From: Propionibacteriaceae bacterium
GTDB taxonomy: Bacteria; Actinomycetota; Actinomycetes; Propionibacteriales; Propionibacteriaceae
DNA: 35,040 nt
Assembly (NCBI GenBank): GCA_031286045.1
Contig: JAITVA010000085.1
Coordinates: 1-35,040 of the forward strand
Direction: 5' to 3'
Positions 10,494 through 19,136 of the stretch are shown piece after piece. The notes under the pieces are model-generated. The model ran no database searches. It was not told where the DNA came from and saw nothing but the letters and a program-made list of their open reading frames with translations. Both the position numbers and the translations under genes were made by a program. Position 1 is the first letter of the stretch; every line of letters starts with the position of its first letter.

Positions 10494-10611
10494 CTCCAGC
10501 CAGGTGAGCACAGTCCGGCAGGCGAAACGGGCGATCTCCACTCAGCCGGATGTGGCGAGAAGCGTTGCCAATTTGCCATATCAGGGCAAGGATCGTTGGG
10601 ATGTGCTTTCA

Positions 10612-10638
10612 TTTGCACTCTGGGCTATCGAGTGCTAA
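10612..10638 (+). promoter_or_regulatory. CIRCE operator 1 (HrcA site)
   Basis: TTTGCACTC, 9 bases, then GAGTGCTAA matches the CIRCE consensus TTAGCACTC-N9-GAGTGCTAA at 17 of 18 arm positions with the exact spacer. HrcA binds this element and represses chaperonin genes until heat shock. It overlaps a possible groEL promoter. Confidence 0.93.
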
Positions 10639-10641
10639 AAA
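10613..10641 (+). promoter_or_regulatory. Possible groEL promoter inside CIRCE 1
   Basis: TTGCAC (10613-10618), 17 bases, then TAAAAA (10636-10641) give a plausible -35/-10 pair fully overlapped by the first CIRCE. Both hexamers are weak matches to consensus, so this is an inference from spacing and position. If correct, HrcA bound at CIRCE 1 would cover the polymerase site and CIRCE 2 would span the transcription start. Confidence 0.4.
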
Positions 10642-10645
10642 TGGA

Positions 10646-10672
10646 TTAGCACTCTCAACCTGGGAGTGCTAC
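10646..10672 (+). promoter_or_regulatory. CIRCE operator 2 (HrcA site)
   Basis: TTAGCACTC, 9 bases, then GAGTGCTAC matches CIRCE at 17 of 18 arm positions. It begins 7 bases after the first CIRCE, so two operators stand in tandem about 100 bases upstream of groEL. Confidence 0.93.
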
Positions 10673-10685
10673 GTCTGGGCAGTGA

Positions 10686-12404
<1,719 letters not shown>

Positions 12405-12420
12405 TCCATCCCGACTCAGT

Positions 12421-12456
12421 CGGCGCGGGCGGTCCCAACCGGGGCCGCCCGCGCCG
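12421..12456 (+). terminator. Terminator hairpin after groEL
   Basis: CGGCGCGGGCGG (12421-12432) pairs perfectly over 12 bp with CCGCCCGCGCCG (12445-12456) around a 12-base loop, 16 bases after the groEL stop. No T-tract follows, so it would act as a GC-rich hairpin-only terminator. Confidence 0.65.
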
Positions 12457-12503
12457 CATCTGAGGCTCACGCCTGGCGCGTCCGTTTCTCAAAAGGATCG
12501 ACT

Positions 12504-13184
12504 ATGAGACAAGCTAGTCTCATGTCAGGCATTCTCTACGTTCATGTGAAGTCCCCTCGCGAGGCCGAACAGGCCGAACAGGGTGGCGCTGATCGGCTGG
12601 TGTTGACCGGTGAAGACGGCCTCTTGTCACCTTTGCCTCAAACCCTCGTCGCCGTGCGTCGAGCCTCGACCCTGCACCTGCGGGTGATGTTGCGCTCGCA
12701 TGTCGGTTCAGACGTCGATGGGGGTGAGATGACTCGCCTCAAGGGGCTGGCTTCGTCTTTCCAGGCTGAGGGCGCTGATGGTTTCGTCTTCGGTTTCCTC
12801 AACCCGATGACAGGCGTCGACGTCGACGCTTGCTGCGAACTGGCGGGCGACGACAGCTGGAATTGGACCTTCGACCGCACGGTTGACGCGGCATTGGATC
12901 AGGATCGCGCCTGGGAGGATGTGCGCCGCCTGCCTCGGCTGGACTCGATCATGACAGCCGGTTCGGCTCGTGACGTGGAGCATGGCATCGACCGACTGAT
13001 CAGCCATCGGATGAAGCGCCCTGCTGTCATCGCCGCCGGTGGTCTGCGATCCGAGCACGTCCCATGGCTGGTCCGGGGCGGGGTGACACAGTTCTTGATC
13101 GAGCCGGAGCGAGGCGGAGTCGATGCGGTGCGCTCATGGCGGCGGTTGGTGGATCAGGAGATCGCCCGCCGCCCAAGCCTGTGA
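12504..13184 (+). CDS. cutC: CutC-family protein
   Basis: The 226-residue protein has the TIM-barrel pattern of the CutC family: EQGGADRLVLTGEDG..LSP near the N-terminus, LRVMLRSHVGSDVDGGEM, GADGFVFGFLNP, WTFDRTVDAALDQ (FHRAFD in E. coli CutC), IMTAGSARDVEHGIDRL, and VIAAGGLRSEHV. CutC was first linked to copper homeostasis, but its biochemical role is unsettled. AAAGGA sits 6 bases before the ATG at 12504; an in-frame ATG at 12522 is an alternative. The gene ends 3 bases before the convergent membrane-protein gene. It is probably its own transcription unit after the groEL terminator. Confidence 0.82.
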   Translation: MRQASLMSGILYVHVKSPREAEQAEQGGADRLVLTGEDGLLSPLPQTLVAVRRASTLHLRVMLRSHVGSDVDGGEMTRLKGLASSFQAEGADGFVFGFLNPMTGVDVDACCELAGDDSWNWTFDRTVDAALDQDRAWEDVRRLPRLDSIMTAGSARDVEHGIDRLISHRMKRPAVIAAGGLRSEHVPWLVRGGVTQFLIEPERGGVDAVRSWRRLVDQEIARRPSL

Positions 13185-13187
13185 GTG

Positions 13188-13955
13188 TCAGCTGGCCGGG
13201 TTCGGTTTGTCGCCGTGACGCAGTGCCCACCATTGCAGCGCCACATCGACCACCGCGACGGCCCAACTGCCGACCATCGTCCAGGTGTTGATCCCCAAGT
13301 CGACGTTGTACGTCGTGGTGTCGAGAATGCGCCCGATCACGAAAAGCAGGGCAAGGAAGCCGAGATAACCGATCGTGGTGGCACGCAGGGTCTTCACTCG
13401 AAAACGCACGCGAGGGATCATCCAGAAGAAGGCCCCGATGGTGGCGAGCATGCTCAGGAGAGGTTCGGCCAGCCCGACGACGCCCATGACCACCAGCAGC
13501 ACGAGCAGGGGAGGATAGGCCGCCGTGAAGCAGTCGGCCACCCTGACTGATCTGACCGCGGTGACCGGCAAGGCGTCTGGTGGGGGCGGAGCCCAAGTCG
13601 TGGACAACGTCAAACTGGTTGAGGCGACCTGGAAGGGTTCGAGTGGTGAATGCGGGCTGTGTCGGACGGTGACGCTTTCTTCCCCCAAGTCGCCGGTTGC
13701 GGTCAGTGCCATTGCGGCGACCGTGAACGGTTGATCGGGATCGCGCTGGTCGCGCTGGGTCGGTGTCACCGACGCCAGGGGCACGGCGTCACTCGGCTCG
13801 TGGAAGCTTTCTGGTGGCACGGTCGAGGCCGATGGCAGGTCAGGAGCGGGATCCCCGACCGCCAGGCTGGTCGCGTCGACCGGTTCGGCGAAGGCGCGAG
13901 GTCGTTCGATTGGCGCGTACCTCGGTCCATCTTTCCATGTAGCCACGACGGTCAT
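13188..13955 (-). CDS. Membrane protein with disordered N-terminal half, function unknown
   Basis: I do not recognise this family. The 255-residue protein has a long N-terminal half (about 1-150) rich in Pro, Ser, Thr, Ala and Glu, probably disordered and cytoplasmic, and a C-terminal half with about four membrane spans, including YPPLLVLLVVMGVVGLAEPLL and TIGYLGFLALLFVIGRILD. The start is uncertain: ATG at 13955 is used, while GTG at 14042 would add 29 unlikely-looking residues. A TACAAT hexamer overlaps the ATG on the minus strand, so a leaderless start at the in-frame GTG at 13946 is another option. It converges with the cutC-like gene and diverges from the cold-shock gene. Confidence 0.7.
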   Translation of the reverse strand: MTVVATWKDGPRYAPIERPRAFAEPVDATSLAVGDPAPDLPSASTVPPESFHEPSDAVPLASVTPTQRDQRDPDQPFTVAAMALTATGDLGEESVTVRHSPHSPLEPFQVASTSLTLSTTWAPPPPDALPVTAVRSVRVADCFTAAYPPLLVLLVVMGVVGLAEPLLSMLATIGAFFWMIPRVRFRVKTLRATTIGYLGFLALLFVIGRILDTTTYNVDLGINTWTMVGSWAVAVVDVALQWWALRHGDKPNPAS

Positions 13956-14114
13956 TGTACTGGGGAAGCGCCGACTCCACACTGATGACGCGGCGGTGTT
14001 CTGTCGGTTGTGGACCGCCAGGATAGCGTCACACTCGTCCACAAGCTAGGCTGGTGGGTGTCCATCATGACGAAGCGGTGGCGCGGATCGTTCACGGGGC
14101 GAACCGTCGCCCCG

Positions 14115-14129
14115 GTCACACGGTGTGAC
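14115..14129. promoter_or_regulatory. 15-bp perfect palindrome upstream of the cold-shock gene
   Basis: GTCACACGGTGTGAC is a perfect dyad with one central base, 38 bases before the cold-shock start codon. Just upstream, GGGGCG and CGCCCC (14097-14114) form a second small dyad. The palindrome is a likely dimeric-repressor site or leader hairpin controlling the CspB-like/DUF3027 pair or the divergent gene. The binding protein is unknown. Confidence 0.4.
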
Positions 14130-14167
14130 AGGACTCGGCAGGATCAACAAGGAAGCGAGGTGGACTC

Positions 14168-14551
14168 ATGCCGACAGGTAAGGTACGTTTTTATGACCCA
14201 GACAAGGGTTTCGGGTTCATCGTCAAGGACGGTGGCGGCGATGTGTATGTGCGCGCCTCGGTCCTACCCGCCGGAGTGGCGACGCTCAAACCCGGCCAAC
14301 GCGTGGAATTCGGCGTCGCCGACGGTCGCAAGGGTGAGCAGGCTTTGTCGCTATCGTTGATTGAGGTGCCGGAGTCCTTGTCCAAGGCTCAGCGCAAGTC
14401 GACTGAACAGTTGACGATCATCACCGAGGATCTGATCAAGCTGCTGGACTCGATCGGCAATGGTTACCGTCGGGGTCGTTACCCTGACTCAAAACTGGCG
14501 GAGAAAGTTGCGCACATGCTGCGAGGCTTCGCCGATGAATTGGAGTTGTGA
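14168..14551 (+). CDS. Cold-shock-domain protein, CspB type with C-terminal extension
   Basis: The first 65 residues form a cold-shock OB fold that binds single-stranded RNA or DNA: MPTGKVRFYDPDKGFGFI contains RNP1 (KGFGFI, 13-18) and VYVRA is the RNP2 equivalent (26-30). About 60 extra residues follow, predicted helical, with the segment GYRRGRYPDSKLAEKVAHML. This two-part form, with the opening MPTGKV, is the mycobacterial-type CspB rather than the short CspA type. AGGAAGCGAGG lies upstream of the ATG. The stop overlaps the DUF3027 start, so the pair is co-translated. A palindrome at 14115-14129 may regulate it. Confidence 0.92.
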   Translation: MPTGKVRFYDPDKGFGFIVKDGGGDVYVRASVLPAGVATLKPGQRVEFGVADGRKGEQALSLSLIEVPESLSKAQRKSTEQLTIITEDLIKLLDSIGNGYRRGRYPDSKLAEKVAHMLRGFADELEL

Positions 14552-15321
14552 TGGTGGTTCTCAAGACTGACGCTGTGTTGAGCGCGGCTGTCGACCAGGC
14601 GCGGGTGGCCGCGGAGGCTGAGGCCGGGCATCATCGGGTCGGCGATCACTTGGGGTACGTCCAAGAGGTCGATCGGGTCGGCACACACAGGTTCGTCTGT
14701 CTGCATCCGGGCTATCATGGCTGGTACTGGGCGGTGACTTTGTCGCGGGCGTCCCGCGCGCGCACGGCCACGGTCGACGACGTGGTGTTGTTGCCTGGGG
14801 AGGACGCTTTGCTCGCGCCACGTTGGGTGCCCTGGTCGGACCGGGTCGCCCCAGGCGATGTCGCGCCTGGCATGCTTTTGGCGACCGCCCCCGAGGATCC
14901 GCGTCTCGTGCCTGGTTACACCGCCGGAGCCGATCCTAAGACTCCAGACGAGGCGATCGAGGTGCGCGCGGTGGTGCGCGAGCTCGGGCTCGGGCGGACC
15001 CGCGTGTTGAGCAAGGAAGGCCGTGACGAGGCCTGCTTGCGCTGGACTCAGGCCCACGGCGCCGATCAACCGGAGGCCAAGCAAGCCCCGGCGCCATGCG
15101 CCTCTTGTGGCTACTTCATCCGTCTACGTGGCGAACTCGGCGCTGCTTTTGGTGTATGCGCCAATGCCTATTCAAGCTCAGATGGCGTCGTCGTCGCCAT
15201 CGACCACGGTTGTGGTGCTCATTCCGACGTGATCGAGGAGCGGCGGGGGATCGAGCTGCCGCCCCTGCTGTGGGATGACGCGGTTGAGACGCGGGTCGTC
15301 ACTGGCTCTGTGTTTGATTGA
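14551..15321 (+). CDS. DUF3027 protein
   Basis: This 256-residue protein matches the actinobacterial DUF3027 family: an N-terminal AGHHRVGDHLGYVQEVDRVGTHRF, HPGYHGWYWAVTLSR, LLPGEDALLAPRWVPWSDR, then a metal-site-like C-terminus with CASCGYF, FGVCANAYSSSDG and DHGCGAHSDV. The paired CxxC and later Cys/His residues suggest a structural zinc site (inference). The role of the family is unknown; it nearly always sits next to a cold-shock gene, as here (TGATG overlap). GTG at 14548 is an in-frame alternative start. The 3' end overlaps the convergent DUF2530 gene by 23 bases. Confidence 0.85.
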   Translation: MVVLKTDAVLSAAVDQARVAAEAEAGHHRVGDHLGYVQEVDRVGTHRFVCLHPGYHGWYWAVTLSRASRARTATVDDVVLLPGEDALLAPRWVPWSDRVAPGDVAPGMLLATAPEDPRLVPGYTAGADPKTPDEAIEVRAVVRELGLGRTRVLSKEGRDEACLRWTQAHGADQPEAKQAPAPCASCGYFIRLRGELGAAFGVCANAYSSSDGVVVAIDHGCGAHSDVIEERRGIELPPLLWDDAVETRVVTGSVFD

Positions 15322-15586
15322 CAGCTGAGGCGCCGCCCGTTCGTGGGGTGCGGTGGCGATGGCGGGCGGTGAACACGATCAGGATGGCGCCCAGGGCCGT
15401 GCCGGTGACGAGTGTCCAGAGTTGAGCATTGATGTGGCCACTCCACCAGTACGCCATCGTGGCGACCGCGAAAATGACCGTTCCGACCACAGAGGCGGTG
15501 AAACCTGAGGCGTCCAGCGGCACGACTGGGGCTTGCTGCAATAGGGGATGCTCGGTTCCCTCAGTGCTATGGATCAATCGACTCAC
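15299..15586 (-). CDS. DUF2530 small membrane protein
   Basis: A 95-residue protein with two membrane spans (VVGTVIFAVATMAYWW and WTLVTGTALGAILIVF) joined by a short loop, a preceding APVVPLDASG motif and an Arg/His-rich tail after the second span. The layout and its place between DUF3027 and an NCS2 permease fit DUF2530, a small actinobacterial family of unknown function. GTG at 15586 follows a TAACCT hexamer by 6 bases and lacks a ribosome-binding site, so it may be leaderless. Its 3' end runs 23 bases into the DUF3027 coding region on the opposite strand. Confidence 0.75.
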   Translation of the reverse strand: MSRLIHSTEGTEHPLLQQAPVVPLDASGFTASVVGTVIFAVATMAYWWSGHINAQLWTLVTGTALGAILIVFTARHRHRTPRTGGASAVNQTQSQ

Positions 15587-15776
15587 CAGACTAGGTTACT
15601 GCCATCTGGTCGCCGCGCGAGTCGATGGCCACCGCAGGTGGACGCGGTGATCTGACAGTCGAAGCTGACGTGGAATCCGTCTATTAATCTTCCAGCCTAC
15701 TTCATCGTGATTAAGCCTGTCGAAACATCATCCATAAGTCTCATGGGCTCAGGTCCGGCTGGATAATCTATGGAGC

Positions 15777-17288
15777 ATGGTACAAAACTCACCGCACGCC
15801 AGCGTCTTGGCGTCTGACTCATCGCTGGCCGGGCCGAGTGGCTTGGACCGGTTTTTCTCGATCTCGGCCCGTGGCTCGTCCATCGGCCGAGAGGTTCGTG
15901 GCGGTTTGGTCACGTTCTTCTCCATGGCGTACATCATCGCCCTCAACCCGATCATCATCGGTACCACCGCAGATGTCAACGGCAACCTGATCTCGGGCCT
16001 CCCGATTGATGTCGATGGCAATGTGCCGTTGACCATGGCCATGGTCGCCGCTGCCACCGCTCTGATCGCCGGTGTCATGACCCTCGTCATGGGCGTGGTC
16101 GGTCGCTTCCCGATCGCCCTGGCAGCCGGTCTTGGCATCAACGCCTTGGCCGCCTACACCTTGGCCCCCACCATGCCCTGGAAGCAAGTGATGGGGCTGA
16201 TCGTGTGGGAGGGCATCATCATCACGATTCTGGTGTTGACGAAATTCCGCAAGGCGGTCATGAACGCCGTGCCGCGTTCTTTGCGTACTGGCATCTCGGT
16301 CGGCATCGGCATCTTCATCGCTCTCATCGGTCTGGTGGACGCCGGCTTCATCCGCAAGGGCTCCCAGATGGGTGAGTTGGGTGTGGCTGGGTCGATCATC
16401 GGTTGGCCCCTGCTGGTTTTCGTCGTCGTCTTGGTCGCGCTGATCATCATGTGGGTCAAGAAGGTCAAGGGCGCCATGTTGATCGCCATCGTGGGTGGCA
16501 CGATCTTCGCCGTCATCCTCGAAGTCATCGTCAAGACCGGCGGGTCGGCGGACAATCCGACCACCGGTTGGCGGCTCAACATCCCCGAACTGATTCCTGG
16601 TCAGTCCTGGTTGCCCAACCTCGAACTGCTGAAGTTCTGGGAGCACGTCGATTTGTTCGGTGCTTTCCATGCCGATTTCCGCGCTTGGGTGATTGTCATC
16701 TTGACCATTTTGGCTCTGATGCTGGCCGATTTCTTTGACACGATGGGCACTATCGTCGCCATTGGCAAGACGGGCGATCTGCTCCAGGACGACGGCAACC
16801 CGCCGCGCACCCAACAGATCCTCCTGATCGACTCGCTGGCGGCCATCATCGGTGGCGCGTTCTCAACCTCATCGAACACGTCGTTCGTCGAGTCAGCCTC
16901 CGGCGTCTCTGACGGTGCGCGCACGGGCTTCGCCAACATCATCACTGGCGCCGCCTTCCTGGTCGCTGTCTTCATCACACCCTTGGTCAACCTGGTTCCT
17001 TCGGAGGCAGTCGCTCCCGTGCTGGTGATGGTCGGCTTCCTGATGCTGCAGCAGATCACCGACATTGAGTGGACCGATCTGGAGGTCGCCATCCCGGCCT
17101 TCTTCATGGTCACGATGATGGCCTTCACCTATTCGATCACGACTGGCATGGGCTTGGGCTTCTTGGTCTATCTCATCATCAAGATCGTCAAGGGCAAGGC
17201 AGACAAGGTCAATCCGCTCCTGTGGGTCATCGGCGTTCTGTTCTTGATCTACTTCATGCAGGGTTTGATCATGGAGTGGGTCAGCTGA
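15777..17288 (+). CDS. NCS2 family purine permease (AzgA/PbuG type)
   Basis: This 503-residue membrane protein with 12-14 spans is a nucleobase:cation symporter of the AzgA-like subgroup, which imports adenine, guanine or hypoxanthine. Diagnostic segments: GLVTFFSMAYIIALNP, GRFPIALAAGLGINALAAY, LMLADFFDTMGTIVAIG (transport core) and GGAFSTSSNTSFVESASGVSDGARTGFANI, which was read across two adjacent conserved stretches. The extended extracellular-type insert VNGNLISGLPIDVDGN is present in some actinobacterial members. GGAG lies too near the ATG for normal spacing, while GATAAT (15762-15767) ends 9 bases before it, so a leaderless or near-leaderless mRNA is likely. It could salvage purines alongside de novo synthesis by PurL. 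Confidence 0.92.
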   Translation: MVQNSPHASVLASDSSLAGPSGLDRFFSISARGSSIGREVRGGLVTFFSMAYIIALNPIIIGTTADVNGNLISGLPIDVDGNVPLTMAMVAAATALIAGVMTLVMGVVGRFPIALAAGLGINALAAYTLAPTMPWKQVMGLIVWEGIIITILVLTKFRKAVMNAVPRSLRTGISVGIGIFIALIGLVDAGFIRKGSQMGELGVAGSIIGWPLLVFVVVLVALIIMWVKKVKGAMLIAIVGGTIFAVILEVIVKTGGSADNPTTGWRLNIPELIPGQSWLPNLELLKFWEHVDLFGAFHADFRAWVIVILTILALMLADFFDTMGTIVAIGKTGDLLQDDGNPPRTQQILLIDSLAAIIGGAFSTSSNTSFVESASGVSDGARTGFANIITGAAFLVAVFITPLVNLVPSEAVAPVLVMVGFLMLQQITDIEWTDLEVAIPAFFMVTMMAFTYSITTGMGLGFLVYLIIKIVKGKADKVNPLLWVIGVLFLIYFMQGLIMEWVS

Positions 17289-17317
17289 TCTGGCTTCAGA
17301 TCAACGAGCCTCGTCGG

Positions 17318-17968
17318 CTACCGGCTGGTCCACCAGGCCAACAGGTCTGGCGGACCAGCCGGGGTAGGCGGCGGGTCGACGATCAGCGCTGCGATGAAGG
17401 TCAGAGTCGGGTTGACGAAGTCGGCCGTCTCTTCGGCTAGAGCCGGCAAGGCGGACGCCCACGTGTGATGCAGCTCAGTCAGTCGGTGCGCGGCCGTGAA
17501 ACCGATTGACATGTGTTCACTGGAACGCAGCGGTATGTCGAGCCGCTTCTGCCATAGGTGGCGAACGCTGAGTTCGATCGGCACCTCGGCGCGTACTAGG
17601 TCGAACTCGATGGCGTCGATGCGATCACTTGCGAGTGCGATGGTCGTTCGCGCGTCGGCCAAGCCGTCGAGCCAGGCACGAACCAGTGCCCAGCAGGCCT
17701 CAGCGCGTGAGGAGTCGATGAAACGGCCTGCCAGCAGCGATTCGAGGTCATGATGGTTGGGCGCACCGGGCCGGATGACGCCACCATCGACCGGTTGACG
17801 GGTCAAGGGACCCAGTCGAGACAGCAGGGAGTGGGTTCGGCGGGGCTGGTCTGGGCACAGCACAGGGGCGGCGAGTTCGCGAAGATGCCCGGCCAGCGGC
17901 TCTGGCGCCGCGAAGCACTGGCGGAACGTGTCGACGTTGATGGCCCACAAGCGCAATTCTTCTACCAT
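17318..17968 (-). CDS. Hypothetical protein
   Basis: I do not recognise this 216-residue protein. It looks soluble and cytoplasmic, with no signal peptide or membrane span. Visible features are MVEELRLWAINVDTFRQCFAAP at the start, a helical Ala/Leu-rich middle (RAEACWALVRAWLDGLAD), a DLVRAEVPIELSVRHLWQKRLDIPL segment, and a Pro-rich C-terminus (DPPPTPAGPPDLLAWW). TACCGT lies 6 bases before the ATG on the minus strand, without a ribosome-binding site, fitting a leaderless start. It converges with the NCS2 permease gene, 29 bases apart. The length and coding-like composition make it a probable real gene, but the function is open. Confidence 0.6.
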   Translation of the reverse strand: MVEELRLWAINVDTFRQCFAAPEPLAGHLRELAAPVLCPDQPRRTHSLLSRLGPLTRQPVDGGVIRPGAPNHHDLESLLAGRFIDSSRAEACWALVRAWLDGLADARTTIALASDRIDAIEFDLVRAEVPIELSVRHLWQKRLDIPLRSSEHMSIGFTAAHRLTELHHTWASALPALAEETADFVNPTLTFIAALIVDPPPTPAGPPDLLAWWTSR

Positions 17969-18017
17969 GACCCAACGGTAGCGCAGAGTCGGGGGATTAT
18001 CGCGAAATCACAGCCTA

Positions 18018-18380
18018 TCAGCCGACATGACCGTGATGTGGCGGAGCTTCAGCCAGCAGTCGGCGCTCGTCGGCGTTCACATTGGTGCGGCGGCTGGGTG
18101 GGCGGATGTCCACGTCGAGCCCAAGGCGGGCACGAATCCGGGTGAGGGTGGCGTACCACTGGGCAGGGCTGACGCCGATCATCTGACGGTGTGTCATGGG
18201 GTGTGGCCATGCCTGCGCGGTCTCCTGCCGGTTGTGGGCGTGCTCACGGATCGCGGTCGGCGACCAGCCGAGTCGATCCAAATCGCTGAGAAGAGCCTGG
18301 TCCGTGGTGAACTCGGCTAGGGGGAGATCCTCGCCGGTGAGGGCGTGAGCCAGCAGGACACTGAACGAAATGACCGACAT
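18018..18380 (-). CDS. Small hypothetical protein
   Basis: I do not recognise this 120-residue protein. It starts MSVISFSVLLAHALTGEDLP, then has LLSDLDRLGWSPTAIREHAH, and ends with a basic, Arg-rich half containing WYATLTRIRARLGLD. The LGWSPTAIREHA segment hints at a small helical DNA-binding fold, but that is a guess. On the minus strand TAGAAT (5 of 6 match to the -10 consensus) ends 7 bases before the ATG at 18380, so a leaderless start there is preferred to ATG at 18389 or TTG at 18446, the last of which would abut the tRNA gene. The gene runs antisense to and away from the tRNA. Confidence 0.5.
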   Translation of the reverse strand: MSVISFSVLLAHALTGEDLPLAEFTTDQALLSDLDRLGWSPTAIREHAHNRQETAQAWPHPMTHRQMIGVSPAQWYATLTRIRARLGLDVDIRPPSRRTNVNADERRLLAEAPPHHGHVG

Positions 18381-18446
18381 GGCACTCATTCTACGGATTT
18401 CGTCGTGGTGTGTTTTGTTCGCTATCGTGGGTACGTCGTTCGCCAA

Positions 18447-18519
18447 GGCCCCGTAGCTCAGGGGATAGAGCGAAGGTTTCCTAAACCTTGCGTCGTAGGT
18501 TCGAATCCTATCGGGGCCG
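18447..18519 (+). tRNA. tRNA-Arg (anticodon CCT)
   Basis: The 73-base cloverleaf has acceptor arms GGCCCCG and CGGGGCC with discriminator G, a D-arm around AGCTCAGGGGATAGAGC, the anticodon stem AAGGT/ACCTT around loop TTCCTAA (anticodon CCT, reading AGG), and a T-arm with GTAGGTTCGAATCCTAT. CCA is not encoded. tRNA genes of this kind are frequent phage and island insertion targets, but no integrase or duplicated 3' end was seen in the window. Confidence 0.97.
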
Positions 18520-18546
18520 CCTTTGCACGATGAGATGGGGCCGGGA

Positions 18547-18596
18547 GCGGCAGGAAGGGGTCCAGAGAGCCCATGTAGTGGGCCCCTCCCTGCCGC
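18547..18596. terminator. Long hairpin downstream of tRNA-Arg
   Basis: GCGGCAGGAAGGGG (18547-18560) pairs with CCCCTCCCTGCCGC (18583-18596) over 14 bp with one mismatch; an inner GCCCA/TGGGC pair extends the structure, and flanking GCCGGGA/CCTCGGC adds partial pairing outside. It starts 28 bases after the tRNA and could terminate tRNA transcription. It lacks a T-tract. Confidence 0.55.
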
Positions 18597-18682
18597 CCTC
18601 GGCTTTGTCCACTCGAGACTGCTAGTGAGCTTTCTCCAATGACTCAGCGAATCGAGTGGCTGAACGACATCGACGCGAGGGT

Positions 18683-18738
18683 TGCTGATTTGCCATCAGC
18701 ACAATCGCCTCACTCAATGATCACCATGATTATTGAGT
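18683..18738. repeat. Two dyads in the gene-free stretch after tRNA-Arg
   Basis: TGCTGAT (18683-18689) pairs perfectly with ATCAGCA (18695-18701) around 5 bases. Directly after it, ACTCAATGATCA (18712-18723), a 3-base spacer and TGATTATTGAGT (18727-18738) form a 27-base near-palindrome with one mismatch in 12 bp. The second looks like an operator for a dimeric regulator. The stretch 18520-19005 holds no convincing protein gene, only these dyads and the flanking hairpins. Confidence 0.4.
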
Positions 18739-18926
18739 TGTGCTTCACGGTTGGGGTGACCGTAAGCGAACCGGGTGGAAGCCGAGATGACTTCGCTGAC
18801 CCAGGCATGTGTGACTGATTTGGCGGGGATTAAGCGGCCTTCTTGGTCTGTCGTCCACATATGACTATTCCAAGGTCTGCCCTTGCGTGAAGGTCAAGTG
18901 CCAGCTGAGCGGCCTTCTTTGACAGT

Positions 18927-18963
18927 GATGGGCGGACGCCCCCGAAGGAGTCGTCCGCCCATC
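18927..18963 (-). terminator. Hairpin terminator downstream of the WWC peptide gene
   Basis: GATGGGCGGAC (18927-18937) and GTCCGCCCATC (18953-18963) form a perfect 11-bp stem around a 15-base loop. On the minus strand it lies 42 bases after the stop of the small peptide gene, in the right place to end that transcript. No T-tract follows on either strand. Confidence 0.55.
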
Positions 18964-19005
18964 GTGGTGGTTGGGATTGCTGAGTCTCAACCGTGGGTGC
19001 TCACA

Positions 19006-19071
19006 TCAGCACCACCAACCATTCGCTTGAGCAGCGAAGACCGTGGCGTCGGCAACTGTCTCGATTGTCAT
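19006..19071 (-). CDS. Candidate 21-residue peptide ending Trp-Trp-Cys
   Basis: On the minus strand a 21-codon frame starts MTIETVADA and ends AQANGWWC before TGA. It is preceded by AAAGGGGGGAAG, about 6 bases before the ATG, the strongest ribosome-binding site I saw in the window. A GGTGCT/AGCACC hairpin (18996-19013) covers the Cys and stop codons, and an 11-bp hairpin terminator follows at 18927-18963. The gene lies 162 bases downstream of the MerR gene on the same strand. The peptide has an acidic, Ala-rich front and an aromatic, single-Cys tail; it might be a modified-peptide precursor, a signal or a leader peptide. No modification enzyme is visible nearby. The call rests on the translation signals and could be wrong because the frame is so short. 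Confidence 0.45.
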   Translation of the reverse strand: MTIETVADATVFAAQANGWWC

Positions 19072-19136
19072 GTCTCTTCCCCCCTTTACATGATTGAGTT
19101 GACTCCCCGTGGAGTGGCTCTCCAAGGTGATCAACA

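Noticed and set aside
18447-18519. tRNA-Arg as the attachment site of an integrated island
   Set aside because: No integrase gene and no repeated tRNA 3' end were found within the window.
18830-18999. Minus-strand open frame ending QLALDLHARADLGIVICGRQTKKAA
   Set aside because: It has no acceptable start codon or ribosome-binding site, and its two KKAA segments come from a 12-base direct repeat; it may be a gene remnant but cannot be supported.
18992-19071. Reading the TGA after Cys-21 of the WWC peptide as selenocysteine, because a hairpin covers the stop
   Set aside because: The frame beyond the TGA is Pro/His/Arg-rich without protein-like pattern, and the small GGTGCT/AGCACC hairpin does not resemble a bacterial SECIS element.
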